NCBI GenBank assembly: GCA_030442035.1
Contig: JAUJEA010000004.1
Span: forward strand, 434,001 to 498,000
Direction of reading: 5' to 3'
Length of the DNA stretch: 64,000 nucleotides
Source: Splendidivirga corallicola
GTDB taxonomy: Bacteria > Bacteroidota > Bacteroidia > Cytophagales > Cyclobacteriaceae
The notes under the pieces are model-generated. The model saw nothing but the letters and a program-made list of their open reading frames with translations. It was not told the origin of the DNA and ran no database searches. The translations under genes were made by a program, and so were the position numbers. Positions 36,305 to 45,032 of the stretch are shown here, one piece after another. Each line of letters opens with the position of its first letter. Position 1 is the first letter of the stretch.

Positions 36305-36685
36305 ATGAGTATTTTAAGTAAAAGAACCTGCTTCCTGATTGTGTTGAGCATTTTAATATTTGGTTGTGGTACAGGTGAATCCAGCGAAAATTTGAAAGAA
36401 GAGAAGGTGGCCACTGACGATCAATCAATTGATGTAAATGATAAAGCACTTACAACACAAGTGAAAACCTATGTCACTGACAATGGATGGGGCTATCGAA
36501 TTGAAGTAAATGGCCAGACTTATATAAGTCAACCTCATATTCCTACTATTACAATCAAAAGAGGCTTCTCCTCAAAAGAAAAAGCACTAAAGGTGGGAGA
36601 GTTTGTAGCAGCCAAAATCAGGAATAATATCATCCCTCCATCTGTGACCAAGCAAGAATTGGATAGCCTGGAAGTTCTAGATTGA
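36305..36685 (+). CDS. DUF4907-family lipoprotein
   Basis: The frame is open from 36266, but the start at 36305 gives a textbook lipoprotein signal (MSILSKRTC, hydrophobic core, lipobox LIFGC) and follows the likely promoter at 36275. The mature protein has an acidic linker and then the DUF4907 domain (DNGWGYRIEVNGQTYISQPH, IKRGFSSKEKALKVGEFVA, IIPPSVTKQELDSL). The function of DUF4907 is unknown; these small lipoproteins are common in Bacteroidota and are often encoded near gliding or T9SS genes. About 126 residues. Confidence 0.8.
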   Translation: MSILSKRTCFLIVLSILIFGCGTGESSENLKEEKVATDDQSIDVNDKALTTQVKTYVTDNGWGYRIEVNGQTYISQPHIPTITIKRGFSSKEKALKVGEFVAAKIRNNIIPPSVTKQELDSLEVLD

Positions 36686-36740
36686 TTTTTATATTAAAAC
36701 AGGATCCTCCGAAACCTAAATCAAAGAAGAAAGTTCAACT

Positions 36741-36770
36741 CAACACATCAACACATCAACACATCAACAC
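36741..36770. repeat. Short tandem repeat of CAACACAT
   Basis: CAACACAT is repeated three times plus CAACAC, between the DUF4907 and DUF4340 genes. An intergenic 8-bp microrepeat liable to slip, sitting about 100 bp before the DUF4340 promoter. Confidence 0.85.
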
Positions 36771-36860
36771 AGTTTCATCATCTTCACACATCTGATTTTT
36801 CTGCTGAGTACCATTCAGAATTTCAAACTCGTCTATATCTATACCAACCTAAAAACAAGC

Positions 36861-36891
36861 TTGCCTTTATTTTTATGGATTTATATTTTTG
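36861..36891 (+). promoter_or_regulatory. Promoter of the DUF4340 gene (-33/-7)
   Basis: TTG at 36861-36863 and TATTTTTG at 36884-36891 are separated by 20 bp, an excellent match to the Bacteroidota -33/-7 pattern (TTTG, 19-21 bp, TAnnTTTG). The gene starts 42 bp downstream of the -7 box. Confidence 0.65.
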
Positions 36892-36932
36892 CTGCCTTAA
36901 CCAATATTCATTTTTGAAAAATTCAGTCAGTA

Positions 36933-37856
36933 ATGAAAAAAATATCGTTAGCCAAACTGTTAGGTGTTTTAGTCATTCTTTTATTGATCTATTTTGCTTT
37001 AGACTTCTTTGGTAAAAGTGACCGGAGCAGTTCTTTCAGGGAAGTTTTGGTAGAAATTGATACAGCCGAAGTTACCAAACTAAAAATTTCGAAGAATACA
37101 GAGACTGTTGAACTCAACAAGCAGAACGGACAATGGCTGCTTTCCCTGGAAAATGGTAAGCAAGTTTTAGCAAAGGAAGGTAGTGTTGAGGGTACATTTT
37201 CAAGTTTAATGAATATCAAACCTAGTCGGATAGCTACTAAGGACCAAAAGAAATGGAAAGATTATCAAGTGGATTCAACGGGTGTGAGGGTTGAAGTTTT
37301 TGAAGGTGATAATAACTCATTGGATTTGATTATTGGCAGGTTCGGAGCAAAGGGACGAAATCAGTTCCATACCTTTGTCAGGCTCTTTGAGGAAGATGAA
37401 GTTTATGCTGCAGATAATTTTATAGGAGGAACTGTCAGCAGTGATGCCGGTGCTTACCGTGATCAAAGTATTTCAAACCTGACCGCCGATTCTTTACAGA
37501 CCATATCCTTTATATATCCTGCTGACTCTACATTCAAGCTGGAAAAAGTAGGAGATCAATGGTCAATGAGCGGGCGGGCTGTAGATTCTGCTAATATGGC
37601 TTCTTATCTTGCTGACATCAGGTATTTATCCAGTAGTAGTTTTTCAAATGATGTTGAGACATCCCAGCTGACAAGCCCACTATATTCATTTATCGTTACT
37701 TCCAAAGGTGAGGATGATTTGCAGATTGATGCTTATCATACTAACAATGGCATTGTACTCCAATCAAGTTTGAATGAAACCGGATTGTTCCGGGATGAGG
37801 CTTTAGTGGAGAAAATATTTAAGTCAGGAAGTTATTTTGAGTCTAAGGAAGAGTGA
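36933..37856 (+). CDS. DUF4340 domain protein
   Basis: A 307-residue protein with one N-terminal membrane anchor (LLGVLVILLLIYFALDFFG, about 9-27) and a periplasmic beta-rich domain (ITKLKIS-like VTKLKISKNTETVELNKQNG, then LIIGRFGAKGRNQFHTFVR). This is the DUF4340 pattern. In Bacteroidota such proteins often follow gldF/gldG, the ABC complex tied to gliding, but no gld gene is visible here, so it is a stand-alone copy with its own promoter. Function not established. Confidence 0.8.
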   Translation: MKKISLAKLLGVLVILLLIYFALDFFGKSDRSSSFREVLVEIDTAEVTKLKISKNTETVELNKQNGQWLLSLENGKQVLAKEGSVEGTFSSLMNIKPSRIATKDQKKWKDYQVDSTGVRVEVFEGDNNSLDLIIGRFGAKGRNQFHTFVRLFEEDEVYAADNFIGGTVSSDAGAYRDQSISNLTADSLQTISFIYPADSTFKLEKVGDQWSMSGRAVDSANMASYLADIRYLSSSSFSNDVETSQLTSPLYSFIVTSKGEDDLQIDAYHTNNGIVLQSSLNETGLFRDEALVEKIFKSGSYFESKEE

Positions 37857-37877
37857 TGAAAGTGTTAGCGTGTTGAA

Positions 37878-37921
37878 GTGTTAAAGTATATAAGAGTTAA
37901 ATCCCTTGTATGCTTTTACAC
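37878..37921. terminator. Imperfect 17-bp hairpin between converging genes
   Basis: Arms 37878-37894 and 37905-37921 pair with 14 Watson-Crick pairs, two G-U pairs and one mismatch. It lies between the DUF4340 gene (stop 37856) and the converging TrpF-like gene (stop 37936). T tracts are short, so termination is likely but weak. Confidence 0.45.
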
Positions 37922-37935
37922 TTTGATCAGTCTAT

Positions 37936-38556
37936 TTAATCTTCGACCTCGATGGCTTCCAGGATATCAGCCAGCTCATCAAAATCTTTATATCCTGGTT
38001 TAATTTCATCTCCACCTCTTAAGGCAATGCCCTTTAAAGCAGACTGATCAATTAATTGATTAACATTTTTTTCAGACAGACCACATCCAAGAATAATGGG
38101 AAAAGAAGCTGACAACCCCAAAATGTCCTCTGTGCTTAAATTACAGTTCTGATCATCGCTTTCCAATAAGAAATACTCAACGCTATCTAAATTACTAGAT
38201 AAGGTATCTTTTAAATCCTCGACAGCGCTATAATTTTTTGGATCAATTTTTAGTATAACCGGAATCCCAAATACTGGTATTTCCTGATTTAATGATACAT
38301 AATCCAACTGGACATATTGAACGTCATATTGTTCCAGGGTTTCTTCTATGTTCCCCATAGGTACTTGATTGAATTCGCCTACAAACTCAACTCCTGATAC
38401 CCACCCGGTGATCTCTTCGAACTTCTTAGGGTCAACGATCTCCTTTTCGGATCCGTCCAATGAAAAACCTAGCAAATCAACACCCATTCCCGCACAATAG
38501 CGTGCATCACTTAAATTATTTACTCCGCTAATTTTGACAAATGTTTTTAGCGCCAT
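37936..38556 (-). CDS. TrpF-like barrel protein without TrpF catalytic residues
   Basis: A 206-residue beta/alpha barrel with the outline of phosphoribosylanthranilate isomerase: FVKISGVNNLSDARYCAGMG, DLLGFSLDGS, YVQLDYV, EYFLLESDDQN, PIILGCGLSEKNV and GIALRGGDE. In TrpF the general base is Cys in KICG and the general acid is Asp in LLD; here these are Ser10 (KISG) and Glu (LLES). The Lys-Ser-x-Arg loop and the GGTG phosphate loop are also missing. No trp gene is nearby. It is most likely a diverged paralogue with another role, not the tryptophan enzyme. Confidence 0.75.
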   Translation of the reverse strand: MALKTFVKISGVNNLSDARYCAGMGVDLLGFSLDGSEKEIVDPKKFEEITGWVSGVEFVGEFNQVPMGNIEETLEQYDVQYVQLDYVSLNQEIPVFGIPVILKIDPKNYSAVEDLKDTLSSNLDSVEYFLLESDDQNCNLSTEDILGLSASFPIILGCGLSEKNVNQLIDQSALKGIALRGGDEIKPGYKDFDELADILEAIEVED

Positions 38557-38742
38557 TACATCAGATAGTTTTTTGATTTATTCAGTTGAACCGACAAACA
38601 AATTACTTTAACTTGAAACGAGCCGCAAAGTAAATTAAAAAAATCAAATTGTACCTGCTTATATGGGTCAATACAGTATGGTGTTCAAAATTAATTCTGT
38701 ACACTGGAAGCCTTTATAAAAGATTAAATGAGCTTAATTATC

Positions 38743-38750
38743 TATATTTG
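38743..38750 (+). promoter_or_regulatory. -7 box of the mnmA operon
   Basis: TATATTTG fits the Bacteroidota -7 consensus and lies 66 bp before mnmA. A -33 TTG at the right spacing is not visible. Confidence 0.45.
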
Positions 38751-38783
38751 CACACTGATTTGAATATATAATAAAGTTCCAAG

Positions 38784-38809
38784 CCAGGCTTTGAACCTGG
38801 TGAAAGGAG
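38784..38809 (+). promoter_or_regulatory. mnmA leader hairpin abutting the ribosome site
   Basis: CCAGG (38784-38788) pairs with CCTGG (38796-38800) around CTTTGAA, directly followed by GAAAGGAG, a strong purine-rich ribosome site 7 nt before the ATG. Such sites are rare in this phylum; the site fixes the mnmA start. Any control by the small stem is speculation. Confidence 0.4.
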
Positions 38810-38815
38810 TTTAAA

Positions 38816-39931
38816 ATGAGTAAAAAAGAACGTGTATTAGTAGCCATGAGCGGAGGTATTGACAGCTCACTGGCAGCAGTTTTACTTCATGAGCAAGGCT
38901 ATGAAGTGATTGGTATGACGATGAAAACCTGGGATTATGCTTCTTCAGGTTCGAGTAAGAAAGAAACAGGATGTTGCAGTTTGGATTCTATTAATGATGC
39001 CAGGAACATCGCTGTGAACTTAGGCTTCCCACACTATATCCTGGATATCCGAGAGGAGTTTGGAGATTATGTAATTGACCATTTTACAGACGAATATTTG
39101 GCGGGGCGTACCCCAAATCCATGTGTGCTTTGTAATACGCACATAAAATGGGATGCTTTGTTGAGACGCGCAGATAAACTGAATTGTGACTGGATAGCTA
39201 CCGGTCATTATGCCAATATAAGAGAAGAAAATGGTCGTTTTGTGATATCCAGAGGAAAGGACATCAATAAGGATCAATCTTATGCACTCTGGGGAATTTC
39301 CCAGGAAAGCTTAAGCAGAACTATGTTTCCATTGGGACATTTGAAAAAATCGGAGATCAGGGAAATGGCATTGGAAAAGGGTTTTGTTGATCTGGTCAAT
39401 AAATCAGAATCCTATGAGATATGCTTTGTTCCGGATAATGACTACAGAGGGTTTTTAAAGCGAAGAGTGGATGGCTTGGAAGAGGAAGTAGCAGGAGGCG
39501 AATTTGTGCTGGAAGACGGCACTGTAGTTGGAGCGCATGAAGGATATCCTTTTTACACTGTAGGACAAAGAAAAGGTTTAGGAGTTGCTTTAGGATATCC
39601 TGTATATGTAACTGAAATTCAAAAAGATAAAAACAGAGTTGTGCTCGGAACTTTCGACGAACTGGCAAGAAATGGTATGTACGTCAATAAACTGAATATG
39701 GTAAAGTATAAAGATATTATTGGGGATAAAAAAGATACCATTACCAAAGTGCGTTATAATGACTCAGGAACACCTGCCGTTATCGAGCAGGTGGATGATA
39801 CGATGAAAGTTTACTTCGGAAAGGGTGTCCATGCCATAGCACCTGGACAGGCAGCCGTTTTTTACGAAGATGATGACGTTTTAGGAGGAGGTTGGATCTC
39901 ATCAAGTTTTAGACAAAATGCAATTCAATAG
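38816..39931 (+). CDS. mnmA: tRNA-uridine 2-sulfurtransferase MnmA
   Basis: A 371-residue cytoplasmic enzyme that 2-thiolates U34 of tRNA-Lys, -Glu and -Gln using ATP and persulfide sulfur. It has the PP-loop AMSGGIDSSLAAVLL (about 8-22), the catalytic Cys in RTPNPCVLCNTHIKW, ATGHYA (adenylate binding), the second catalytic Cys in SYEICFVPDNDYRGFL, and the C-terminal central and beta-barrel domains (FYTVGQRKGLGVALGYPVYV, AIAPGQAAVFY). Length matches E. coli MnmA (368). It leads an overlapping operon with a lipoprotein and a subtilase. Confidence 0.97.
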   Translation: MSKKERVLVAMSGGIDSSLAAVLLHEQGYEVIGMTMKTWDYASSGSSKKETGCCSLDSINDARNIAVNLGFPHYILDIREEFGDYVIDHFTDEYLAGRTPNPCVLCNTHIKWDALLRRADKLNCDWIATGHYANIREENGRFVISRGKDINKDQSYALWGISQESLSRTMFPLGHLKKSEIREMALEKGFVDLVNKSESYEICFVPDNDYRGFLKRRVDGLEEEVAGGEFVLEDGTVVGAHEGYPFYTVGQRKGLGVALGYPVYVTEIQKDKNRVVLGTFDELARNGMYVNKLNMVKYKDIIGDKKDTITKVRYNDSGTPAVIEQVDDTMKVYFGKGVHAIAPGQAAVFYEDDDVLGGGWISSSFRQNAIQ

Positions 39932-40616
39932 AACACCATTATTGTTAATCATATTGGTTGCACTGACTTTTTTGCAGTGCGATACGGAAAAATTAGCGCC
40001 CGATGAAGCAAGAGTCGGGTTCTCATACTTTCCCTTGGAAGTGGGGCGTTACAGGATCTATGATGCCAGGGAAATTACCTATTCCATCCTTAGTTTCGAT
40101 ACTACAAATTTTCAATTGATGGAAGCAGTGGTGGATTCTTTCAGTAATCAGGAAAATACGATCACCTATATCCTGAATCGGTCAATTCGAAGCGATGAAA
40201 ATGATCCCTGGGAACTTGATTCTGTTTGGACTGCAAGGAGAACTCCTCAGCAGGCCATTGTGACGGAAAATAATGTTCCGTTCCTGAAATTGGTTTTTCC
40301 TGTGAAAGAAAGGCAGCCCTGGGATGGGAATTTGTTAAACACAAGGGAGGAAGATCCTTATGAGATCACTGCACTGAATGAGGCGCTTACCCTGATCGAA
40401 GATGATCCCTTTTCAGTACTTACGGTGGAACAAAGCAACGAAGATGACCTAACTAAGGTAGACAGGCGATTTGAAACTTATGCTCAGGATATAGGGTTAG
40501 TTATAAAAGAATCGACTATATTGAGATTCTGTACTGAATCGGATTGCCTTGGGCAAAACATCATTGAGCAAGGGCGATCGTTTAGAATTTCCCTGCTTGA
40601 ATATGGCAAAAACTAG
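39918..40616 (+). CDS. Lipoprotein of unknown function
   Basis: A 232-residue lipoprotein whose ATG overlaps the end of mnmA by 14 nt. The signal is MQFNRTPLLLIILVALTFLQC with the lipobox Cys at residue 21. The mature part is acidic and beta-rich (VGFSYFPLEVGRYRIYDARE); proteins of this look are frequent in Cytophagales as short hypothetical lipoproteins. No family recognised. It is co-translated with its neighbours on both sides. Confidence 0.7.
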   Translation: MQFNRTPLLLIILVALTFLQCDTEKLAPDEARVGFSYFPLEVGRYRIYDAREITYSILSFDTTNFQLMEAVVDSFSNQENTITYILNRSIRSDENDPWELDSVWTARRTPQQAIVTENNVPFLKLVFPVKERQPWDGNLLNTREEDPYEITALNEALTLIEDDPFSVLTVEQSNEDDLTKVDRRFETYAQDIGLVIKESTILRFCTESDCLGQNIIEQGRSFRISLLEYGKN

Positions 40617-42240
40617 TGCTTGTTTTCTTCTGTTCTTAACAATATTCTGTCACAGCATATCTGCCCAGGAACATCGATATGTTGTTCATTTTGCAGATAA
40701 AGAAAACAATCAGTATAGTATAGACCGGCCTCTGGAGTTCCTTTCTCAAAATGCTATTGATCGCAGGCAAAGACAAGGAATTGCCATTACCACCCAGGAT
40801 TTACCGGTGACCTCTGGCTATGTGCAAACATTGACCACCCAGGGCGCCGAAGTTTTATTTACTTCGCGATGGTTCAATGCCGCCTTGATTATTCTCAATC
40901 AGAATGAAGTAACCAATATTGAAGATTTAAACTTTGTTAATAAAGTGGAACTGGTAGCCCCTGCCAGCGCATTTTCCTCCAGAGAAAAAACGCATAAGAA
41001 ATTCGACCTGGAATTTGATGATGAATCTGTTAATATGGAAGCAACGGATTTCCAGAATCAAATGCTTGGCGTAGATCAGATGCACCAGGAAGGTTTTAGG
41101 GGGGAAGGGATGCTCATTGTCGTGGTGGATGGTGGTTTTACCGCAGCAGATGAGTTACCCTATTTTGAGCATCTTTTTAATGAAAACCGGGTACTGGATG
41201 TTTACAACTTTGTGGAACAAAATCAGGACGTTTATAAAAGAAGCACACATGGAACCAGGGTACTGGCTTGCATTGGCGCTTCGTTTCCTCAACAAATAAC
41301 GGGTACGGCACCTGGAGCGAATTTTGCACTTTTTATATCCGAAGATGTTGGTTCCGAATACCGGATTGAAGAATATAACTGGGTATTTGCTGCAGAGAGA
41401 GCCGATAGCCTGGGGGCGGATGTGATCAATACCTCATTGGGTTATAACCAATTTGATGATCCTTCCATGGACTATGCCAAAAGCGACATTGATGGCCAGA
41501 CAGCTGTTATATCCCGGGCTGCTAACATTGCAGCAGAGAAAGGGATGGTTATCGTAAACAGTGCCGGGAATTCTGGAAACAATGCCTGGCAGATCATTAC
41601 ACCACCGGCAGATGCTGAACATGTACTGAGTGTCGGCTCGGTCACTACCAATTTTTTAAGAAGCTCATTCAGCTCTTTAGGACCGACGGCAGATGGAAGG
41701 ATAAAACCCGATGTCATGGCCCTTGGATCCGGAACTGTGGTGGGTGTTGATGTATCTACAGGTGGGATTGTGAGCTCCAATGGCACCTCTTTTTCCTCGC
41801 CTTTGGTAGCAGGGTTGTCAGCGGGCTTGTGGCAGGCATTTCCCGGTCTGACCAGTTTTGAGGTGATGCAGGTTCTGAAGGAATCGGCTGATAACGCTGC
41901 CACGCCAAACAATGAATTTGGTTATGGCATTCCAAATTTTACAAGGGCTCAGGAAATAGCAGATGAACTGCAAAGTAATATAAAACTGGATCTCAAAGCA
42001 TTTCCAAATCCGGTTCTCCAAAGCCAGCTTACCTTATCCAGCAATGATGTGAATCTTTCCGGTAGAATGGAATACACTATTTACAATCCTTTAGGACAGC
42101 TCATTGCCACTGGTGATAGACTAATTGGCCGTATGTCACAACAAGTAGATATTCCATTTGAGCGTATTCCTCCTGGCATATATTTTTTGAATGTCACAAT
42201 TAATGACCAAGCACAAAGTTTGAGGGTGTTGAAATATTGA
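40603..42240 (+). CDS. Secreted subtilase (S8) with T9SS sorting domain
   Basis: The frame opens at a TTG at 40549 inside the previous gene; the ATG at 40603 gives a good signal peptide (MAKTSACFLLFLTIFCHSISAQ), so I use it (545 residues, 14-nt overlap). An inhibitor-like prodomain is followed by the subtilisin core: Asp in MLIVVVDGGF, His in KRSTHGTRVLACI, Asn in IVNSAGNSGNN and Ser in SSNGTSFSSPLVAG. The last 80 residues are a type A T9SS sorting domain (FPNPVLQSQLTLSS, YNPLGQLIATG, IPPGIYFLNV, LRVLKY). It is exported by T9SS and anchored or released at the surface. Confidence 0.93.
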   Translation: MAKTSACFLLFLTIFCHSISAQEHRYVVHFADKENNQYSIDRPLEFLSQNAIDRRQRQGIAITTQDLPVTSGYVQTLTTQGAEVLFTSRWFNAALIILNQNEVTNIEDLNFVNKVELVAPASAFSSREKTHKKFDLEFDDESVNMEATDFQNQMLGVDQMHQEGFRGEGMLIVVVDGGFTAADELPYFEHLFNENRVLDVYNFVEQNQDVYKRSTHGTRVLACIGASFPQQITGTAPGANFALFISEDVGSEYRIEEYNWVFAAERADSLGADVINTSLGYNQFDDPSMDYAKSDIDGQTAVISRAANIAAEKGMVIVNSAGNSGNNAWQIITPPADAEHVLSVGSVTTNFLRSSFSSLGPTADGRIKPDVMALGSGTVVGVDVSTGGIVSSNGTSFSSPLVAGLSAGLWQAFPGLTSFEVMQVLKESADNAATPNNEFGYGIPNFTRAQEIADELQSNIKLDLKAFPNPVLQSQLTLSSNDVNLSGRMEYTIYNPLGQLIATGDRLIGRMSQQVDIPFERIPPGIYFLNVTINDQAQSLRVLKY

Positions 42241-42314
42241 ATAAAGCGTTGAAGTGTGTAGGTTTGTGAACTTAATGAATGCCGCGCTATCATATTATTT
42301 ACGAATAAAGAGGA

Positions 42315-42866
42315 ATGAAAATACACATATTTGGGGCTTCCGGATCCGGAACCACTACTTTGGGGAGAAGATTGGCACAGCAAATTAATTACAAACATTT
42401 GGATGCGGATGACTATTATTGGGAGAAAACCGACCCTCCGTTTCAAGATAAGATGCCCCTTGATTTAAGAAATGAACATATCATAAGAGATTTTGAATTA
42501 AACCCTTTTGTAATCATCAGCGGATCCATGGTAAGCTGGGGAAAACAATGGGAGTCAGCTTTTGATCTGGCAGTATTTCTTTATATCCCTCATAAAATAA
42601 GGATGGAGCGTTTGAGAAAAAGGGAGATGGAACGATACGGTGACTCATTGCAAAAAGAGGAAGATGCCCTGGCAAATTCAAAAGCTTTTTTGGATTGGGC
42701 AGCAAAATACGATGACGAAACTTTCGAAGGCAGAAGTATTGGGCAACATAAGGCCTGGATAAAGCGATTGGAATGTCCCGTATTAAAGATAGAAGGGGAC
42801 ACAACAGTGGATGAAAGAGTGAATTTAGTAGTACGGGAAATAGATAAGAAGCAACTCAGTAGCTAA
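42315..42866 (+). CDS. Small P-loop kinase-like NTPase
   Basis: A 183-residue cytoplasmic protein with a Walker A motif at the N-terminus (IFGASGSGTTTLGRRLA), a D-x-D-x-Y-Y substrate stretch (LDADDYYWEKTDPPF), a probable Walker B/second acceptor site (PFVIISGSM) and a lid with RMERLRKREMERYGD. The layout is that of adenylate/shikimate/gluconate-kinase-like proteins, usually annotated as an AAA family or adenylate-kinase-like ATPase. Substrate not identifiable. Confidence 0.75.
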   Translation: MKIHIFGASGSGTTTLGRRLAQQINYKHLDADDYYWEKTDPPFQDKMPLDLRNEHIIRDFELNPFVIISGSMVSWGKQWESAFDLAVFLYIPHKIRMERLRKREMERYGDSLQKEEDALANSKAFLDWAAKYDDETFEGRSIGQHKAWIKRLECPVLKIEGDTTVDERVNLVVREIDKKQLSS

Positions 42867-43231
42867 TCCCACAGCTGGCCTTAGCATCACGCTAAGACTA
42901 AAGGTTTCGCAGCTATTTATCGACCAAAAAATTCAAAAAAATGATGTTTTGATTTTTTGGCATTTTATTGAAAGGGTTTCTGCCAAGCAAAATTCTAATG
43001 AGCTCTGTTTCAGTTGCAGTCTTCATTTCTTTTCCTTGGATGAAAAGAAACGAAGCAAAGAAAAATCAAGTCAAAATAAAAGTTCCTGCCCACAAGCCTT
43101 CACACACCTCACTATTTTGACTGGCTACCCTCCAAAATGATAAATGTTATTTGTTTGGATGATCATGGAGTACTTTTTTGTAGTGCGATATTTAAATTAC
43201 TTTTCAAATGACCAAAACCACCACCAACCGA
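42867..43231. other. 365-bp intergenic region between converging genes
   Basis: Contains a 6-bp hairpin CTTAGC (42880-42885)/GCTAAG (42891-42896), without a T tract. A 63-codon plus frame (42949-43140) is rich in Lys, Ser and Phe, has no ribosome site and looks non-coding. Nothing else seen. Confidence 0.45.
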
Positions 43232-43939
43232 TCACTTAAAAATTTTATCGATCACCTGTTCCTTATAGGATTTTCCTATGGGAATGTATTTGCCATTGAT
43301 TTCCAGCTGATTTCCGTAAAGTGCTTTTACCTTGTTTTTATTCACAATAAAAGATTTATGGATCCTTAAAAAGTGGGAAGGCAACGTTTCCTCCAGTTTT
43401 TTCAGCGATTCCAAAGTGATGATCTTCCCGGTTGAGGTGTGAAAGGTAACATACTCCCTTAGGCCCTCAATATAAAAGATATCATCAAAATTCACTTTGT
43501 GGATCTTGTGATCAGCCTTAATGGTAATATAATTCTTTTCCGATCCCTGTGACACCGGTGTATCCGATCTATTTTGTTTAAGTAGAAAAAGATCCAATCC
43601 CTTGTTCACCGCCTCAAAGAAACGCTCAAATGAAAACGGTTTCAGCAGATAATCTATAACACTTAATTTATAACCTTCCAAAGCATAATCAGGATAAGCT
43701 GTTGTAAAAATCACCATGGGTTTCTTATTAAGTGATCTTAGAAACTCCACACCGGTCAATTCAGGCATTTGAATATCCAAAAACATCAGATCAACCTGCT
43801 GTTGATGCAATACTTCCATAGCCTCAACCGGATTTTTGCAACTACCTACAAGCTCTAATTGAGGGACTTTATGAATAAAATCCGAAAGTAGCTCCCTTGC
43901 CGGAAATTCATCATCCACAATGACACATCTCATTTTCAT
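43232..43939 (-). CDS. LytTR response regulator
   Basis: A 235-residue regulator. The receiver domain (1-120) has the acidic pair in CVIVDDEF, the phospho-acceptor Asp in VDLMFLDIQMPELTG, the Thr in IFTTAYPDYALEG and the Lys in YLLKPFSFERF. The LytTR DNA-binding domain (about 135-235) shows FYIEGLREYVTFHTSTG, KKLEETLPSHFLRIHKSFI and VNKNKVKALYG. It is cotranscribed with the kinase encoded 37 bp upstream. LytTR proteins bind pairs of short direct repeats spaced by two helical turns, and such repeats occur upstream of the kinase gene. Confidence 0.94.
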   Translation of the reverse strand: MKMRCVIVDDEFPARELLSDFIHKVPQLELVGSCKNPVEAMEVLHQQQVDLMFLDIQMPELTGVEFLRSLNKKPMVIFTTAYPDYALEGYKLSVIDYLLKPFSFERFFEAVNKGLDLFLLKQNRSDTPVSQGSEKNYITIKADHKIHKVNFDDIFYIEGLREYVTFHTSTGKIITLESLKKLEETLPSHFLRIHKSFIVNKNKVKALYGNQLEINGKYIPIGKSYKEQVIDKIFK

Positions 43940-43976
43940 TGGCTTAAGGCATTGTTAAGTAGAGGCATGAAACATT

Positions 43977-45032
43977 TCATTTGGTATCAACTATTAATTT
44001 TACCAGAAATTGATTGTCCCTGGTTTCAATCTTTAGATCATGCTTCTCCGGATAAAGAAGCTCCAATCTCTTTTTTACATTCTGAAGACCGATACCTCCT
44101 GTTTTATCTTTGGAAAAGGCTGATTTTGGAACACTATTCATAATAGTGAAGATAACCTTCTTGCCCTCTGTTTCAAACTTCATACTGATCCAACTTGTTT
44201 CGGTATCCTCTATTTTGCTATGTTTAAAGCTATTTTCAACAAAGGGGATGAATAACATGGGTTCAACCTTCACCTGGTTATCAGCGTTTTCAAAATCGAT
44301 CCGGATATTGGGCTCTCCCTCAATTTTTAGTCTTTGGAAATCAATGAAATGCTGAATGTAGGTGATCTCGTTTTGCAAAGGCACCTTCTTTTCATTGCTG
44401 TCATACAGCACATAACGCAGCATATTGGAAAGTTTCATGATCATATCCGGTGTCTTTTTAGAGCTTCTGAATGACAACGAATAGATATTATTAAGTGCAT
44501 TAAATAGAAAATGCGGGTTGATCTGAGATTTCAGGAATTTCATTTCCGTTTTCAGATTCTCATTTTTTAAAGCTATTTCCTTTTGCTTTCTGGTCCTCGC
44601 CTGCGAGATAACCCAATAGGTTGTGCTGATAAACAAGATGGAGAATGAAGAGATCAGGTTAGCCGATAACAGCCGGTGGAACGGAGGTCTTTTAGGTGGA
44701 ATAAAACGCATCCTTCTAGGTCTCAATTGGTCCAAAGATTCTCGGATAATGGGTAACTCATTGCTTAGCTTAAACAAATATTGCATGCCCACGATGAGCG
44801 CAATGATGCCCAGGATGTATAAGATATATTTGTTTTTCTCGATCAGATGTGGCAGGAGCACATCCGTGTTGATATAAAAAAGCAGGGAATGGATGATGAC
44901 AACTCTGATAACATGCGGTAATGCTGTTTGGGCATCGGAAAACAGTGCCAACCAATAGAGCAAGAGCATAGCATACCCTAACCAGAGGCTCAAATGAATG
45001 ATGACTTTCTTATAATTGAATGAAGTTTTCAT
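43977..45032 (-). CDS. LytS/YehU-type sensor histidine kinase
   Basis: A 351-residue membrane kinase. There are four predicted transmembrane helices in the first 150 residues (VIIHLSLWLGYAMLLLYWLA; YILYILGIIALIVGMQYLF; LISSFSILFISTTYWVI). The His_kinase domain has the phospho-acceptor His in LKSQINPHFLFNALNNIYSL, and the HATPase domain has FIPFVENSFKHS and GGIGLQNVKKRLELLYP. No extracellular ligand domain is visible. It partners the LytTR regulator and diverges from the Spy-like/outer-membrane protein pair, which is the likely regulon. Confidence 0.94.
   Translation of the reverse strand: MKTSFNYKKVIIHLSLWLGYAMLLLYWLALFSDAQTALPHVIRVVIIHSLLFYINTDVLLPHLIEKNKYILYILGIIALIVGMQYLFKLSNELPIIRESLDQLRPRRMRFIPPKRPPFHRLLSANLISSFSILFISTTYWVISQARTRKQKEIALKNENLKTEMKFLKSQINPHFLFNALNNIYSLSFRSSKKTPDMIMKLSNMLRYVLYDSNEKKVPLQNEITYIQHFIDFQRLKIEGEPNIRIDFENADNQVKVEPMLFIPFVENSFKHSKIEDTETSWISMKFETEGKKVIFTIMNSVPKSAFSKDKTGGIGLQNVKKRLELLYPEKHDLKIETRDNQFLVKLIVDTK

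Noticed and set aside
36741-36770. CRISPR-like array
   Set aside because: Units are 8 bp without spacers; a simple microrepeat.
42949-43140. 63-codon plus-strand frame rich in Ser, Lys and Phe
   Set aside because: No ribosome site, low-complexity composition and no domain; lies in a converging intergenic gap.
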